DNA of 64,000 bases from a candidate division CSSED10-310 bacterium. Its GTDB lineage: Bacteria; CSSED10-310. Below, in pieces: positions 14,898 to 23,111 of this stretch. A program made the translations under genes and the position numbers. The stretch is from NCBI GenBank assembly GCA_016931515.1, contig JAFGEQ010000019.1, forward strand, positions 1 to 64,000, written 5' to 3'. Below the pieces are notes generated by a model. It was given only the letters and a program-made list of their open reading frames with translations. It ran no database searches and was not told where the DNA came from. Position 1 is the stretch's first letter. Every line of letters begins with the position of its first letter.

Positions 14898-17264
14898 TTA
14901 GCTGTTTCGAAGCCGGGAATGGATGTATTTCGCGAGCATCCGGATCGCCAGATCGGCTGTCCGGAATACCACCAGCCCGGCCTGCTCCATCATCCGGACC
15001 ATCGGATCATACAATTGGCCGGAATCGATACAGAAAATCACCGGCTTGTTCGTCTCCCTGAATATCCGGATCAACCGGTTCGGATAGGAATCCGCCGTTA
15101 AAATGTCCTCCGTTCCGAACAACCCTGCGGGTAGAGTTTTCTGAGCCGGAGTCAGTGGAACAGTCGCGGCCAGGAAGCAGTCGACGTTGGGATCGGCCAA
15201 CTGAGCCCGGATGACACCCTCGTGGGCATCGTCGTTCCCCATCGGCGTCAGGTCCATCGGGTTCCGGACATCAACCAGCGTGTCCAGCTTCGTAGCTTTC
15301 AGGACACCGGCAATCGTCTCCGCCGTCTTCGGCGCATACACCGCCATCGACAGCGGCCAGTCGCCTTCGATGTTGTCGGCCATTCCGACCGTCTCGTATC
15401 CGGCATTCGAGATCGCCGCCAACCGGTTGCCGGTCACCTTTTTGTCCTTCAGTGCCAGTGCCAGCCGGGTCAGTTCGTTGAACTCCGTGAAATTGTCGCA
15501 GACCATGGCTCCGGCGTCTTCCATCAGCGCGGCGCAGACCGGGTAATTGCCGGCCACGGAGGCTGTGTGCCCCGAGGTCGCCGTCCGTCCGGCCGCCGTT
15601 CTCCCGGCTTTATAGAAAATGACCTGGCGACCCTGATCAGCGAGCCGCTTGACTGCGCGGACCGCCTTCAGTCCGCCCAGGTTGCGGAATCCTTCGACAT
15701 AAACTGCAAATACCTTGACCTCCGGTTCATGGTCCACCATGTATTCCAGAAAATCGCTGATCCCCAGGTCCATCTGGTTACCGGTGGAAATGCTGAACAG
15801 CGGCGCCATGTTGGACTGGCTGCTGATCACCGTGATCATCCGGGCGCCGGATTGCGACAGAAAGGCGACCGGATCCGGCGTCTTATCGTAATTCTTCGGC
15901 AGTTTCTGCTCCGGAACGAACAGCGTGTCATACAGGGCAGGCCGGGAGATGATTCCCAGGCAGTTGCCGCCGACGAACAGTGGTCCGCCGTCCTGCCGCA
16001 TCCGGCTGTCAGCGATCGCCCGGTTCATGCCTGCGACGATCGCTTCGGTCCCGGATTTCTCCCCTAAACCGCCCGGAATGATAATCACGGACTGGACCTT
16101 GCCGGAACCGGCCGCTTCCTCGATGATCCCCGGCGCCTGGTCGGCTCCGACGGCCAGCACCAGCACATCAACGATCTCCGGCAGTGCAGCGATCGACGGG
16201 ATGCAGCGGATGCCGTCGATCTCGTCCGTTTCCGGTCGGATCACGTACATGTGTTGTTCATCGAATCCCTGCCCCTTGATGTTCCTGAGGATGATACGGC
16301 CCATGTTCAATCCCTTGGCGCTGACGCCGATGACCGCCATACTCTTCGGATGCAGCAGGTTCGTCAGTTTATGCAGGGGTGACTGCGGAGTGGCCTTGGG
16401 TCGCCTGTGAAAGCGCGACAGGCCGTCCAGCGGAGCCGGCACGCCGCCCGTGAACACAACCGGGTTGATCTCGAATTCATCCATGACGAATTCGCTGGCA
16501 CCGTCCGGCCCGAAGTGGCGCGCCATGGCGAAAAGAGCATCGAACATCTGAAGCAGCGTGCCGTCGGAAACGACCTTCCGCCCGGCGCGGGTCAGTCCGG
16601 CGATTTTTCTATAGCAGATCGTCGAACGGAATTTGTCGAGAAACTGTTGCGGAGTCCTTTCCAGTGCCGATCCCGTGACCGCCGCCTGGTTCTGCGTCAT
16701 CGATGCGGCGACCAGTTCCGTATCCACACCGCCGATACCCGCCGTGATGACCGGACCGAATTCACGGGTGTTCTGTATGCCGACGATCATTTCATAGCCG
16801 AAACCCTTTTCATCGGCTGCAGCGAAATCCGTGACCATGACGCCCCGGATGTCCCGGTTGACCGCTTCCGCAAGCTCTTTTCCGCTCAATCCCTCGAAGA
16901 CACCTTCGAGGGTCAACCCTTTCTTTTCGATCCATGTTGCAAACCGGCCGGGCACCTGCGCCAGCATGTCCGCCACGCCGCTCTGCACGGTCTTCAGATC
17001 TTTCGCCAGGATGGCCACACCCCCGACATCGGTTTTATGCATGATGACCGGAGCCACGATTTTCAATACGATCCGGTCGCCGGGATACTTGCTCAGCATT
17101 CCCTGCGTGACGTCTCCGGGATGCGCGACGATCGTCACCTTCCTTCCGGACGGCAGTCCCGCCGCTTCCATCAGGTCGTAGTTTTCATGCTCCAGCAGTT
17201 GATTCCGGTTTTCTCCGAAAACACCGGCGACCAGTTTTTCCAAAGCAGTTTTATTGAAGCTCAT
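14898..17264 (-). CDS. ADP-forming acyl-CoA synthetase, fused subunits in beta-alpha order
   Basis: A 788-residue enzyme that converts acyl-CoA, ADP and phosphate to the acid, CoA and ATP. An ATP-grasp beta part comes first (about residues 10-270), with VLKIVAPVIMHKTDVGGVAI, FGPVITAGIGGVDTE and the FEINPVVF block. The alpha part follows: LHPKSMAVIGVSAKG with a CoA-binding Rossmann fold, then the ligase region with ATSGHTASVAGN holding the phospho-histidine. The better-known fused enzymes run alpha then beta, so the order here is reversed. It is the last gene after iorA-iorB on the minus strand, which suggests it takes aryl- or acyl-CoA made by IorAB. Confidence 0.85.
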   Translation of the reverse strand: MSFNKTALEKLVAGVFGENRNQLLEHENYDLMEAAGLPSGRKVTIVAHPGDVTQGMLSKYPGDRIVLKIVAPVIMHKTDVGGVAILAKDLKTVQSGVADMLAQVPGRFATWIEKKGLTLEGVFEGLSGKELAEAVNRDIRGVMVTDFAAADEKGFGYEMIVGIQNTREFGPVITAGIGGVDTELVAASMTQNQAAVTGSALERTPQQFLDKFRSTICYRKIAGLTRAGRKVVSDGTLLQMFDALFAMARHFGPDGASEFVMDEFEINPVVFTGGVPAPLDGLSRFHRRPKATPQSPLHKLTNLLHPKSMAVIGVSAKGLNMGRIILRNIKGQGFDEQHMYVIRPETDEIDGIRCIPSIAALPEIVDVLVLAVGADQAPGIIEEAAGSGKVQSVIIIPGGLGEKSGTEAIVAGMNRAIADSRMRQDGGPLFVGGNCLGIISRPALYDTLFVPEQKLPKNYDKTPDPVAFLSQSGARMITVISSQSNMAPLFSISTGNQMDLGISDFLEYMVDHEPEVKVFAVYVEGFRNLGGLKAVRAVKRLADQGRQVIFYKAGRTAAGRTATSGHTASVAGNYPVCAALMEDAGAMVCDNFTEFNELTRLALALKDKKVTGNRLAAISNAGYETVGMADNIEGDWPLSMAVYAPKTAETIAGVLKATKLDTLVDVRNPMDLTPMGNDDAHEGVIRAQLADPNVDCFLAATVPLTPAQKTLPAGLFGTEDILTADSYPNRLIRIFRETNKPVIFCIDSGQLYDPMVRMMEQAGLVVFRTADLAIRMLAKYIHSRLRNS

Positions 17265-17343
17265 GGCATCCCCTCACATGGTATTTTCGGATATATCCCA
17301 TAACGACCGATTGGACCCATTCATGGATCGGTAACTCAGCAGA

Positions 17344-17928
17344 TCAGGCAGTGTGGTTCGTCGCCAGCTCGAAACCGGCCCGGACCGCCTGTTGGTTGAT
17401 CTCCACCATTTTCTCGCCTTTCCGCCCAAAAAGCTCCGCCAACCCCTTGTCGAATTCGTCGGGCTGGAACCCGATGGCCGGCGCGGCAGCCCCCAGCATG
17501 ACCGTGTTGGCCACCCGGGCATTGCCGATGTTTTTCGCAATTTCGTCGGCATTGACGAGGATTTTGTGCGGCAGGCTGTCGAGCAGTCGACTCATCTCGG
17601 CGGCATCGGGGTAATTGGGAATATTGACAAACGGATCGGTGGCGGTGATGACGACACCAGTGTCGGACAGAAAGTCCAGATACCGGAAGACTTCCAGGGG
17701 TTCCACGCTCAGGATCAGGTCCGCCTGACCTTTTGGAATCAGGTCGCTGAACACTTCACGGTCGTTGAGCCGGAGATGCGACTGAACGGCGCCGCCGCGT
17801 TGGGCCATGCCATGCACTTCCGCCTGTTTGAAGCTCCAGCCCCGTTCGAGAGCCGCATGGCAGATCAGATAAGATATGGACAGGATGCCCTGGCCGCCGA
17901 CGCCTGAAATAATGATATCGCGTTTCAT
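17344..17928 (-). CDS. iorB: Indolepyruvate:ferredoxin oxidoreductase, beta subunit
   Basis: A 194-residue gamma-type domain of 2-oxoacid:acceptor oxidoreductases. The start MKRDIIISGVGGQGILSIS carries the conserved GVGGQG loop, and EVHGMAQRGGAVQSHLR is the family's second block. With IorA it oxidatively decarboxylates aryl-pyruvates to aryl-acyl-CoA in anaerobic amino-acid degradation. The length is normal. It begins seven bases after the iorA stop and ends 79 bases before the acyl-CoA synthetase, so the three genes form one minus-strand operon. Confidence 0.88.
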   Translation of the reverse strand: MKRDIIISGVGGQGILSISYLICHAALERGWSFKQAEVHGMAQRGGAVQSHLRLNDREVFSDLIPKGQADLILSVEPLEVFRYLDFLSDTGVVITATDPFVNIPNYPDAAEMSRLLDSLPHKILVNADEIAKNIGNARVANTVMLGAAAPAIGFQPDEFDKGLAELFGRKGEKMVEINQQAVRAGFELATNHTA

Positions 17929-17935
17929 TGTCCTG

Positions 17936-19522
17936 TTATCCTTTCTTCGGTGCCTTGACGCAGACCCGTTGTGGAATCACGACGGAGACGCCTGTGTGTT
18001 CCAGTTCTTTCCGGATCAGCGCGACATTGGCGGCATGGTGTTTCGGAAGCGGGTTCAGCGTGACGATGTGCTCGCGCGGAACTCCAAAGCTTTCGACGAT
18101 CTTCTCGATGTTCCCGCCGGTTGCCATCGTTTCCTGTGCGCCGGTCATGGCGACCAGGCTGTTATCCATGATGATCACGGTGATGGCCGCATTGTTTTTT
18201 GCAGCGCCGATCAGCGGTGTCATCCCCGAATGGATGAATGTGGAATCGCCGATGACGGCGATCGCCGGATGCACGCCGGCGGCGGAAGCGCCAATGCTCA
18301 TCGACAGTGACGCGCCCATGTCCACGCAGGTGTCGCCGACATTGTACGGATCATAGACTCCCAGCGTGTAACAACCGATATCCGTGAATACTCTGGCGCT
18401 CGGGTAACTTGACATGGCTTCCTTCAACGCACGGAACGTGTCGGCGTGCGGGCAGCCCTTGCACAGGGCGGGTGGGCGCCCCGGCACTTTCGGTGCATCG
18501 ATGACGGTTTCATGCACCGTCAGCCCGATCGCTTTTTTCACGTGATCGACATTCATCTCGCCGGTTCTCGGCAGGTCGCCGGTCAGACGCCCGATAACGG
18601 TTTTACCCGGGATACCGAACATGCCCTGGATCGTCATCTCCACCAGCGGATACCCTTCCTCCACAACCAGTATCCGGTCAACGCTGTCAACGAGTTTGCG
18701 GATCAATCCGGCCGGCATCGGATATTGCGTGATCTTCAGGATGTTGACCGGTTCGTCCAGCAGGCTGACGGCTTCCCGGACGTAATTATAGGCGATACCG
18801 GTCGCGATGATACCCAGACGGGCACCTTTCCGGATATCGAGATGGTTGAACCGCGACTCGTCCGCCGCCCGGATGAAATCCGGCTGCTTGTTGATCAGCT
18901 CGATGTTGCGGACACGGGCGTGAGGCGGGAGCAATACCCATTTTTTGACGTTGTCGCCGACTTTCAGGTCATTCTGAGGCTGTTTTTTCTCGCCTGGAGT
19001 GATATTGGCGCGGCTGTGGCTCAGGCGTGTGACCATGCGCAGCATGATCGGCACATCCATTTTTTCTGAAAGTTCGAACATGGCCGACATCATGTCGTAG
19101 GCTTCCTGCTGGTTGGAGGGTTCGAAGCACGGAATGCGGGCGAAGTCGGCATAATACCGGCTGTCCTGCTCGTTCTGGCTGGAGTGCATGGAGGGATCAT
19201 CCGCCGAACAGACGACGAGACCGCCGCCGACGCCGGTCATCGAGGAGTTCATGAACGGGTCGGCGGCCACGTTCAGGCCGACATGTTTCATCGTGATAAG
19301 GACCCGTTTGCCGGCGTAGCTCATGCCGAGTGCTTCCTCGTAGCCGACCTTTTCATTCGCGGACCAGATGGCCCGGACGCCAAATTTTTCCGCCTGGCTC
19401 TGGATGAATTCGAAAATTTCGGTTGACGGGGTGCCGGGATAGCCGAACACGCCGCTCAGACCCGCGTGGAGCGCGCCGAGGCCCACGGCTTCATTCCCGA
19501 GTAGTGTCAATTGTCTGGCCAT
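17936..19522 (-). CDS. iorA: Indolepyruvate:ferredoxin oxidoreductase, alpha subunit (no ferredoxin domain)
   Basis: A 528-residue thiamine-diphosphate enzyme subunit. The N-terminal pyrimidine-binding domain has GYPGTPSTEIFEF. The C-terminal PP domain has CKGCPHADTF, DIGCYTLG and the TPP motif GDSTFIHSGMTPLIGAAKNN. Characterised IorA proteins end with a ferredoxin-like domain carrying two 4Fe-4S clusters. This protein stops at VCVKAPKKG, just where that domain would begin, and the downstream sequence moves straight into iorB. Electrons must therefore leave by another route or partner. The ATG follows GGGAATGG. A candidate promoter lies at 19551-19580. Confidence 0.85.
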   Translation of the reverse strand: MARQLTLLGNEAVGLGALHAGLSGVFGYPGTPSTEIFEFIQSQAEKFGVRAIWSANEKVGYEEALGMSYAGKRVLITMKHVGLNVAADPFMNSSMTGVGGGLVVCSADDPSMHSSQNEQDSRYYADFARIPCFEPSNQQEAYDMMSAMFELSEKMDVPIMLRMVTRLSHSRANITPGEKKQPQNDLKVGDNVKKWVLLPPHARVRNIELINKQPDFIRAADESRFNHLDIRKGARLGIIATGIAYNYVREAVSLLDEPVNILKITQYPMPAGLIRKLVDSVDRILVVEEGYPLVEMTIQGMFGIPGKTVIGRLTGDLPRTGEMNVDHVKKAIGLTVHETVIDAPKVPGRPPALCKGCPHADTFRALKEAMSSYPSARVFTDIGCYTLGVYDPYNVGDTCVDMGASLSMSIGASAAGVHPAIAVIGDSTFIHSGMTPLIGAAKNNAAITVIIMDNSLVAMTGAQETMATGGNIEKIVESFGVPREHIVTLNPLPKHHAANVALIRKELEHTGVSVVIPQRVCVKAPKKG

Positions 19523-19792
19523 AAACCATTCCCTTTCAGTTGGTTGAGAAATTTAACAATCAGATTGACAGCATCTTCAAGGTGATCGACCGTTCCGGCC
19601 TCATGACTCGAAGAAGACAGGGTAGCGTTATCGCGGAAAGGTTTCAAGTATTCAGATGGATGTTTGTTACTCCGTCAGCTTTTTTTTGTGGGTGTTTTCC
19701 CGCTGGAACGTCTGATTCACCGGTGATTGTTAACCATAGACAAATTATGGGTGAAAGGGATTTCGATCCGATGAGATTTTTCCTCCGTACAC
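19523..19792. other. Intergenic region between iorA and the LTD/GEVED gene
   Basis: About 320 bases separate iorA (19522) from the stop of the large secreted protein (19845), both on the minus strand. Apart from the iorA promoter candidate and the terminator listed separately, I see no gene or repeat here. Confidence 0.4.
19551..19580 (-). promoter_or_regulatory. Candidate sigma-70 promoter for iorA-iorB-synthetase
   Basis: On the minus strand TTGAAG (complement of 19575-19580) and TTAAAT (complement of 19551-19556) are 18 bases apart. They would start transcription about 20 bases before the iorA ATG. The match is moderate, and position supports it more than sequence does. Confidence 0.4.
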
Positions 19793-19820
19793 AAAAAAAG
19801 CGGTCTCCGGAGAGACCGCT
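19793..19820 (-). terminator. Rho-independent terminator after the LTD/GEVED gene
   Basis: A perfect 9-bp stem (AGCGGTCTC at 19799-19807 with GAGACCGCT at 19812-19820, loop CGGA) is followed on the minus strand by seven Ts (the As at 19793-19799). It lies 25 bases past the stop codon of the secreted protein gene and separates it from iorA. Confidence 0.9.
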
Positions 19821-19844
19821 CATCCAATCATTCAGTCGAAGCGA

Positions 19845-22796
19845 TTATTTCTTGCGGCGGATGCCGGCAAGGCTCATCAGAGCGCCCAGTGCCAGCATCA
19901 GCAGACCGATGCCTGCCGGTCCGGTAGTCGGGATGGCGCCGGGGGTCGGTGTCGGGCCTGTCGGTGTTGAAGTCGGAACAGACGTATTTGTCGGGATCGG
20001 TGTGTCGGTCGGGATCGGGGTGTCAGTCGGGACCGGTGTGTCGGTGGGGATCGGAGTGGCAGTGGCGGCTTCGGTAACTGTGATGGTGAACGTGCAGGTG
20101 TTGGTGCAGGTGTTGGCATCGGTGTAGGTGTAGGTGATCAAGTGCGGGCCGAGACCAGCCACGACCGGATCGAACACATCGGCGGTAACGCCGTCACCGC
20201 TGTAGGATCCGAATTCCGGTGTAGCGCCGGTCAGCAGGAACGCAGCGGTGTCGATGGTGACACTGAAATCTCCCGGGCAGGTCATGACCGGCAGAGGATT
20301 GACAGTGATCATCACCGAGCAGCAACCGGCACTCCAGACACCGCTCAGCACGTCCAATGCCTGGGCATGATATGTCGTGATAGTGGTCGGGCTGACGGTC
20401 AGCGGGGAGCCGAATCCGACTTCATGGCCACCGCAGACATCATCGAACCAGTGGATTTCATACACGGACGTTGCTGAGAGATCCGTACTGTCGCCGGCGC
20501 AGATTGTCGTGAAAGTTGCGGCGCAGCCGGTCGGATCGGTGACGGTGCAGGGATTTGCCAAACCGGGCGAAATTTCTCGCACGAAGAAATCAGCGGCGTT
20601 GTCGTTGGTATCGACGCCGTCCGGGCAGCGGTTGATGCTGTAGTCCGGGGGAGCAACAGCAGGCGGATCGGACGGAGCATTTCCTGCGCCTTCAGTCCAT
20701 CCGGCAACTGGATAACAGTATCCAACCGTATCAATAACAGTTGTTGATCCATGGAGAACCAAAGCGGCTGCATCGCCTTCAGTGATCGGTTGCGATGTAT
20801 CCGCGTTCTGGATCCAGTTAATACCATAACCAGTGTTCAGATCACAGTTGGCAACGTTTGTTCCGGAACAGACAACCCAGTAATCATTCGGTGCCAACAT
20901 CATACTTGTGGCTGAAAGTTGAGTTGTTCGATAAACAGATAGATCACTCCCTGTTATAAAAATAAGATCCACATTTGCGAGATCAACAGCTGTCGAGCCA
21001 TAGTTATAGATCTCTACAAATTCTCTGTCATCTGTTGAAGGCTGATCATAGTCGATCTCGTTGATGACCAGTTCCGGAATCTCGGGCGGCAGGATATCCA
21101 CAAAGTAATCTTCGACTTCACCGTCCGTGCTGGCACCGTAGTCATTGACACAATTGCCCATTGTCGAGCAGATACGAACTCTGGCAAAAGTTGGTCCGAC
21201 GACCGCATTGACTGGAACGGGGAAAGCGACGGGAACCAGAGTGCCGGGAGCATGCAGGCCGAAATCGATGGCCACCTGCTCACCGGCGTCCTGCCAGTCG
21301 CCGTCAGCGTTGAAATCGACCCAGGCGTTGATGTATCCGGGAACTGTGGATCCGGGGCCGATCAGAACCTGTAACATACCGGTTCCGCCGGCAGTCATTG
21401 CGAGGGGAAAATTCATGACGCCGTCTTCGTCATCGTTGACCGGCGGGTAGAATATATCATTATCGTCGCCCATCGCCATCGGTTCCGGCTGACCGTCTGC
21501 TTCCGGATCGGTGTTCACGACCCCACTCGGACCCATATACAGGGTGTTCGGGCCGGTGATCACATGCCGTGCGGGATCCGGGTGACCACCCAGGACGGAT
21601 GTCGGATAAAAATACAATAACGGGTTGACCACAGCATCCGGGGCATCACCGAAGTCGTATTCGGTCATGAGATCTTCGATCAGGACGATATAATCCTCGA
21701 CTTCGCCGCCTTCAGGGCAGAAACCATGATCCTGGTTACAGGGAACCATCGGAGCGATGTAATAACGGACGCGCAAATAGGTCTGGCCGAGTAGAGCCCC
21801 TCCAGGAACGGTGAAGGAGGGTGCCAGGGTGAATGGTCCCGGTGCCGTGACTGGTGCATCGTTGTAAATCTGTTCACCGGCATCTTGCCAGTCGCCATCC
21901 GCATTAAAGTCGATCCACGCACTGACGTACCCATTTACAGACGGCGTTACTGTGAGGGTGGCGATCTGTCCGAGAACCAGTGCAGACCAGCTGACGCCAT
22001 CTTCGTCGTCGGTTGCATTATTGTCATCGCCGTCTGCATTGATCGAAGGGAAACCATCCGCTTCCGCATCGAGATTGGCACCCAGGAAAACTCCCGGGAA
22101 AATATTGTGCCGGGCCGGGTCGCCGTGCGTGACAAGTGTGGTCGGGTAGAAGTAGGAGAGAGGGTTGATACTCTGGTCCGGAGCATCGCCGAAATCATCT
22201 GTGGCGAGGTTCACGGTGTGCATTCCTAGGTCACCGATATAATCGATAGGATTACCGTTCCATTCAACATCAGGAAAGAAATCATCGTCTCCGATCGGAT
22301 CGCCAGCTAGGATCGTCGGTTTTCTGATCAGAGTCATATTTACGGTACTGACACCACCGGATGTCCAAGCAGATCCCGGGTCGTATCCAATATCACCAAA
22401 GACATCTAAGTAGTCCCAATCGATTCCATTATACTTATCTAATGACACCGCATCATCTCCATTAAAGTTGATGACCGCGCCAGATGTCACATCAGCGATT
22501 GCAAGGATGGCGGCATTTGCTGAAGGATTAGCCAAAACAAATACATCATTGTTCGCCAAAGTACCTGATAGAGTCAATGATGCGCTTGGAGTTCCGGCAC
22601 CATTTGTATACAAACATACCCTGTAAGCATCTAATGTGACCGGACTTCCAGTGCCATTGAAGATTTCGATGGCCTTATTGCTACCTGAACCCTCGATGTA
22701 TTCTGAAATAAACAGATCAGTTATCTGTGCGTGAGTAGTCATCTGACCAAGAAAAACCAGGCCGATTACTACGAATCCAAATATAAACCTTCTCAT
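19845..22796 (-). CDS. Large secreted LTD/GEVED-repeat protein with C-terminal sorting-like tail
   Basis: A 983-residue exported protein. A signal peptide (FVVIGLVFLGQMTTHA) is followed by a lamin-tail-like LTD domain (about 25-175; DLFISEYIEGSGSNKAIEIF). Two GEVED-type repeats (about 195-570) share AWxDFNADGDWQDAGEQ and DFGDAPD. A second LTD domain (about 575-735; LVINEIDYDQPSTDDREFVE) and a Cys-containing Ig-like region (about 740-915) come next, then a PT/PTDTP linker. The tail has IPTTGPAGIG, a hydrophobic helix and RRKK, the layout of a cell-surface sorting signal. The start has an excellent AAGGAGG, and a strong terminator follows. It is probably displayed on the cell surface. Ligand and function are unknown. 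Confidence 0.8.
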   Translation of the reverse strand: MRRFIFGFVVIGLVFLGQMTTHAQITDLFISEYIEGSGSNKAIEIFNGTGSPVTLDAYRVCLYTNGAGTPSASLTLSGTLANNDVFVLANPSANAAILAIADVTSGAVINFNGDDAVSLDKYNGIDWDYLDVFGDIGYDPGSAWTSGGVSTVNMTLIRKPTILAGDPIGDDDFFPDVEWNGNPIDYIGDLGMHTVNLATDDFGDAPDQSINPLSYFYPTTLVTHGDPARHNIFPGVFLGANLDAEADGFPSINADGDDNNATDDEDGVSWSALVLGQIATLTVTPSVNGYVSAWIDFNADGDWQDAGEQIYNDAPVTAPGPFTLAPSFTVPGGALLGQTYLRVRYYIAPMVPCNQDHGFCPEGGEVEDYIVLIEDLMTEYDFGDAPDAVVNPLLYFYPTSVLGGHPDPARHVITGPNTLYMGPSGVVNTDPEADGQPEPMAMGDDNDIFYPPVNDDEDGVMNFPLAMTAGGTGMLQVLIGPGSTVPGYINAWVDFNADGDWQDAGEQVAIDFGLHAPGTLVPVAFPVPVNAVVGPTFARVRICSTMGNCVNDYGASTDGEVEDYFVDILPPEIPELVINEIDYDQPSTDDREFVEIYNYGSTAVDLANVDLIFITGSDLSVYRTTQLSATSMMLAPNDYWVVCSGTNVANCDLNTGYGINWIQNADTSQPITEGDAAALVLHGSTTVIDTVGYCYPVAGWTEGAGNAPSDPPAVAPPDYSINRCPDGVDTNDNAADFFVREISPGLANPCTVTDPTGCAATFTTICAGDSTDLSATSVYEIHWFDDVCGGHEVGFGSPLTVSPTTITTYHAQALDVLSGVWSAGCCSVMITVNPLPVMTCPGDFSVTIDTAAFLLTGATPEFGSYSGDGVTADVFDPVVAGLGPHLITYTYTDANTCTNTCTFTITVTEAATATPIPTDTPVPTDTPIPTDTPIPTNTSVPTSTPTGPTPTPGAIPTTGPAGIGLLMLALGALMSLAGIRRKK

Positions 22797-23111
22797 TCTT
22801 TCCTCCTTGTTACGGTTATCCTACCTGCGAAATAGATCAATCCAGCACAGCCTGCCGGATGATATCATTCAGTTGATTTGGAGATGCAATCACACAAAAT
22901 CCCAGTAAAATGTTCTTTCCGATCCGCAACATAACAATCTCGTAATTGATGGACTTACATGCACACCATCCAATTAAGAATCAACTTATAAAAATCATAC
23001 TTGGAAACTGCTGCGAAACGCAAGCGGTCGATAACTTTCTAATTAATTTCTGACCGATTGAACGTATATCGTCCTAACTTATTGGAACTAAGTGATCTCC
23101 ATTCTGCTCTG
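22797..23111. other. Intergenic region upstream of the LTD/GEVED gene
   Basis: This AT-rich stretch of 315 bases lies between two minus-strand genes. It holds the strong ribosome site of the secreted-protein gene at its left end and must contain that gene's promoter. I could not pick a convincing -35/-10 pair. No ORF, repeat or terminator stands out. Confidence 0.4.

Noticed and set aside
15222-17303. Long plus-strand open frames opposite the acyl-CoA synthetase
   Set aside because: They are mirror frames of a well-supported 788-residue enzyme, with Arg/His-rich products and no recognisable domain.
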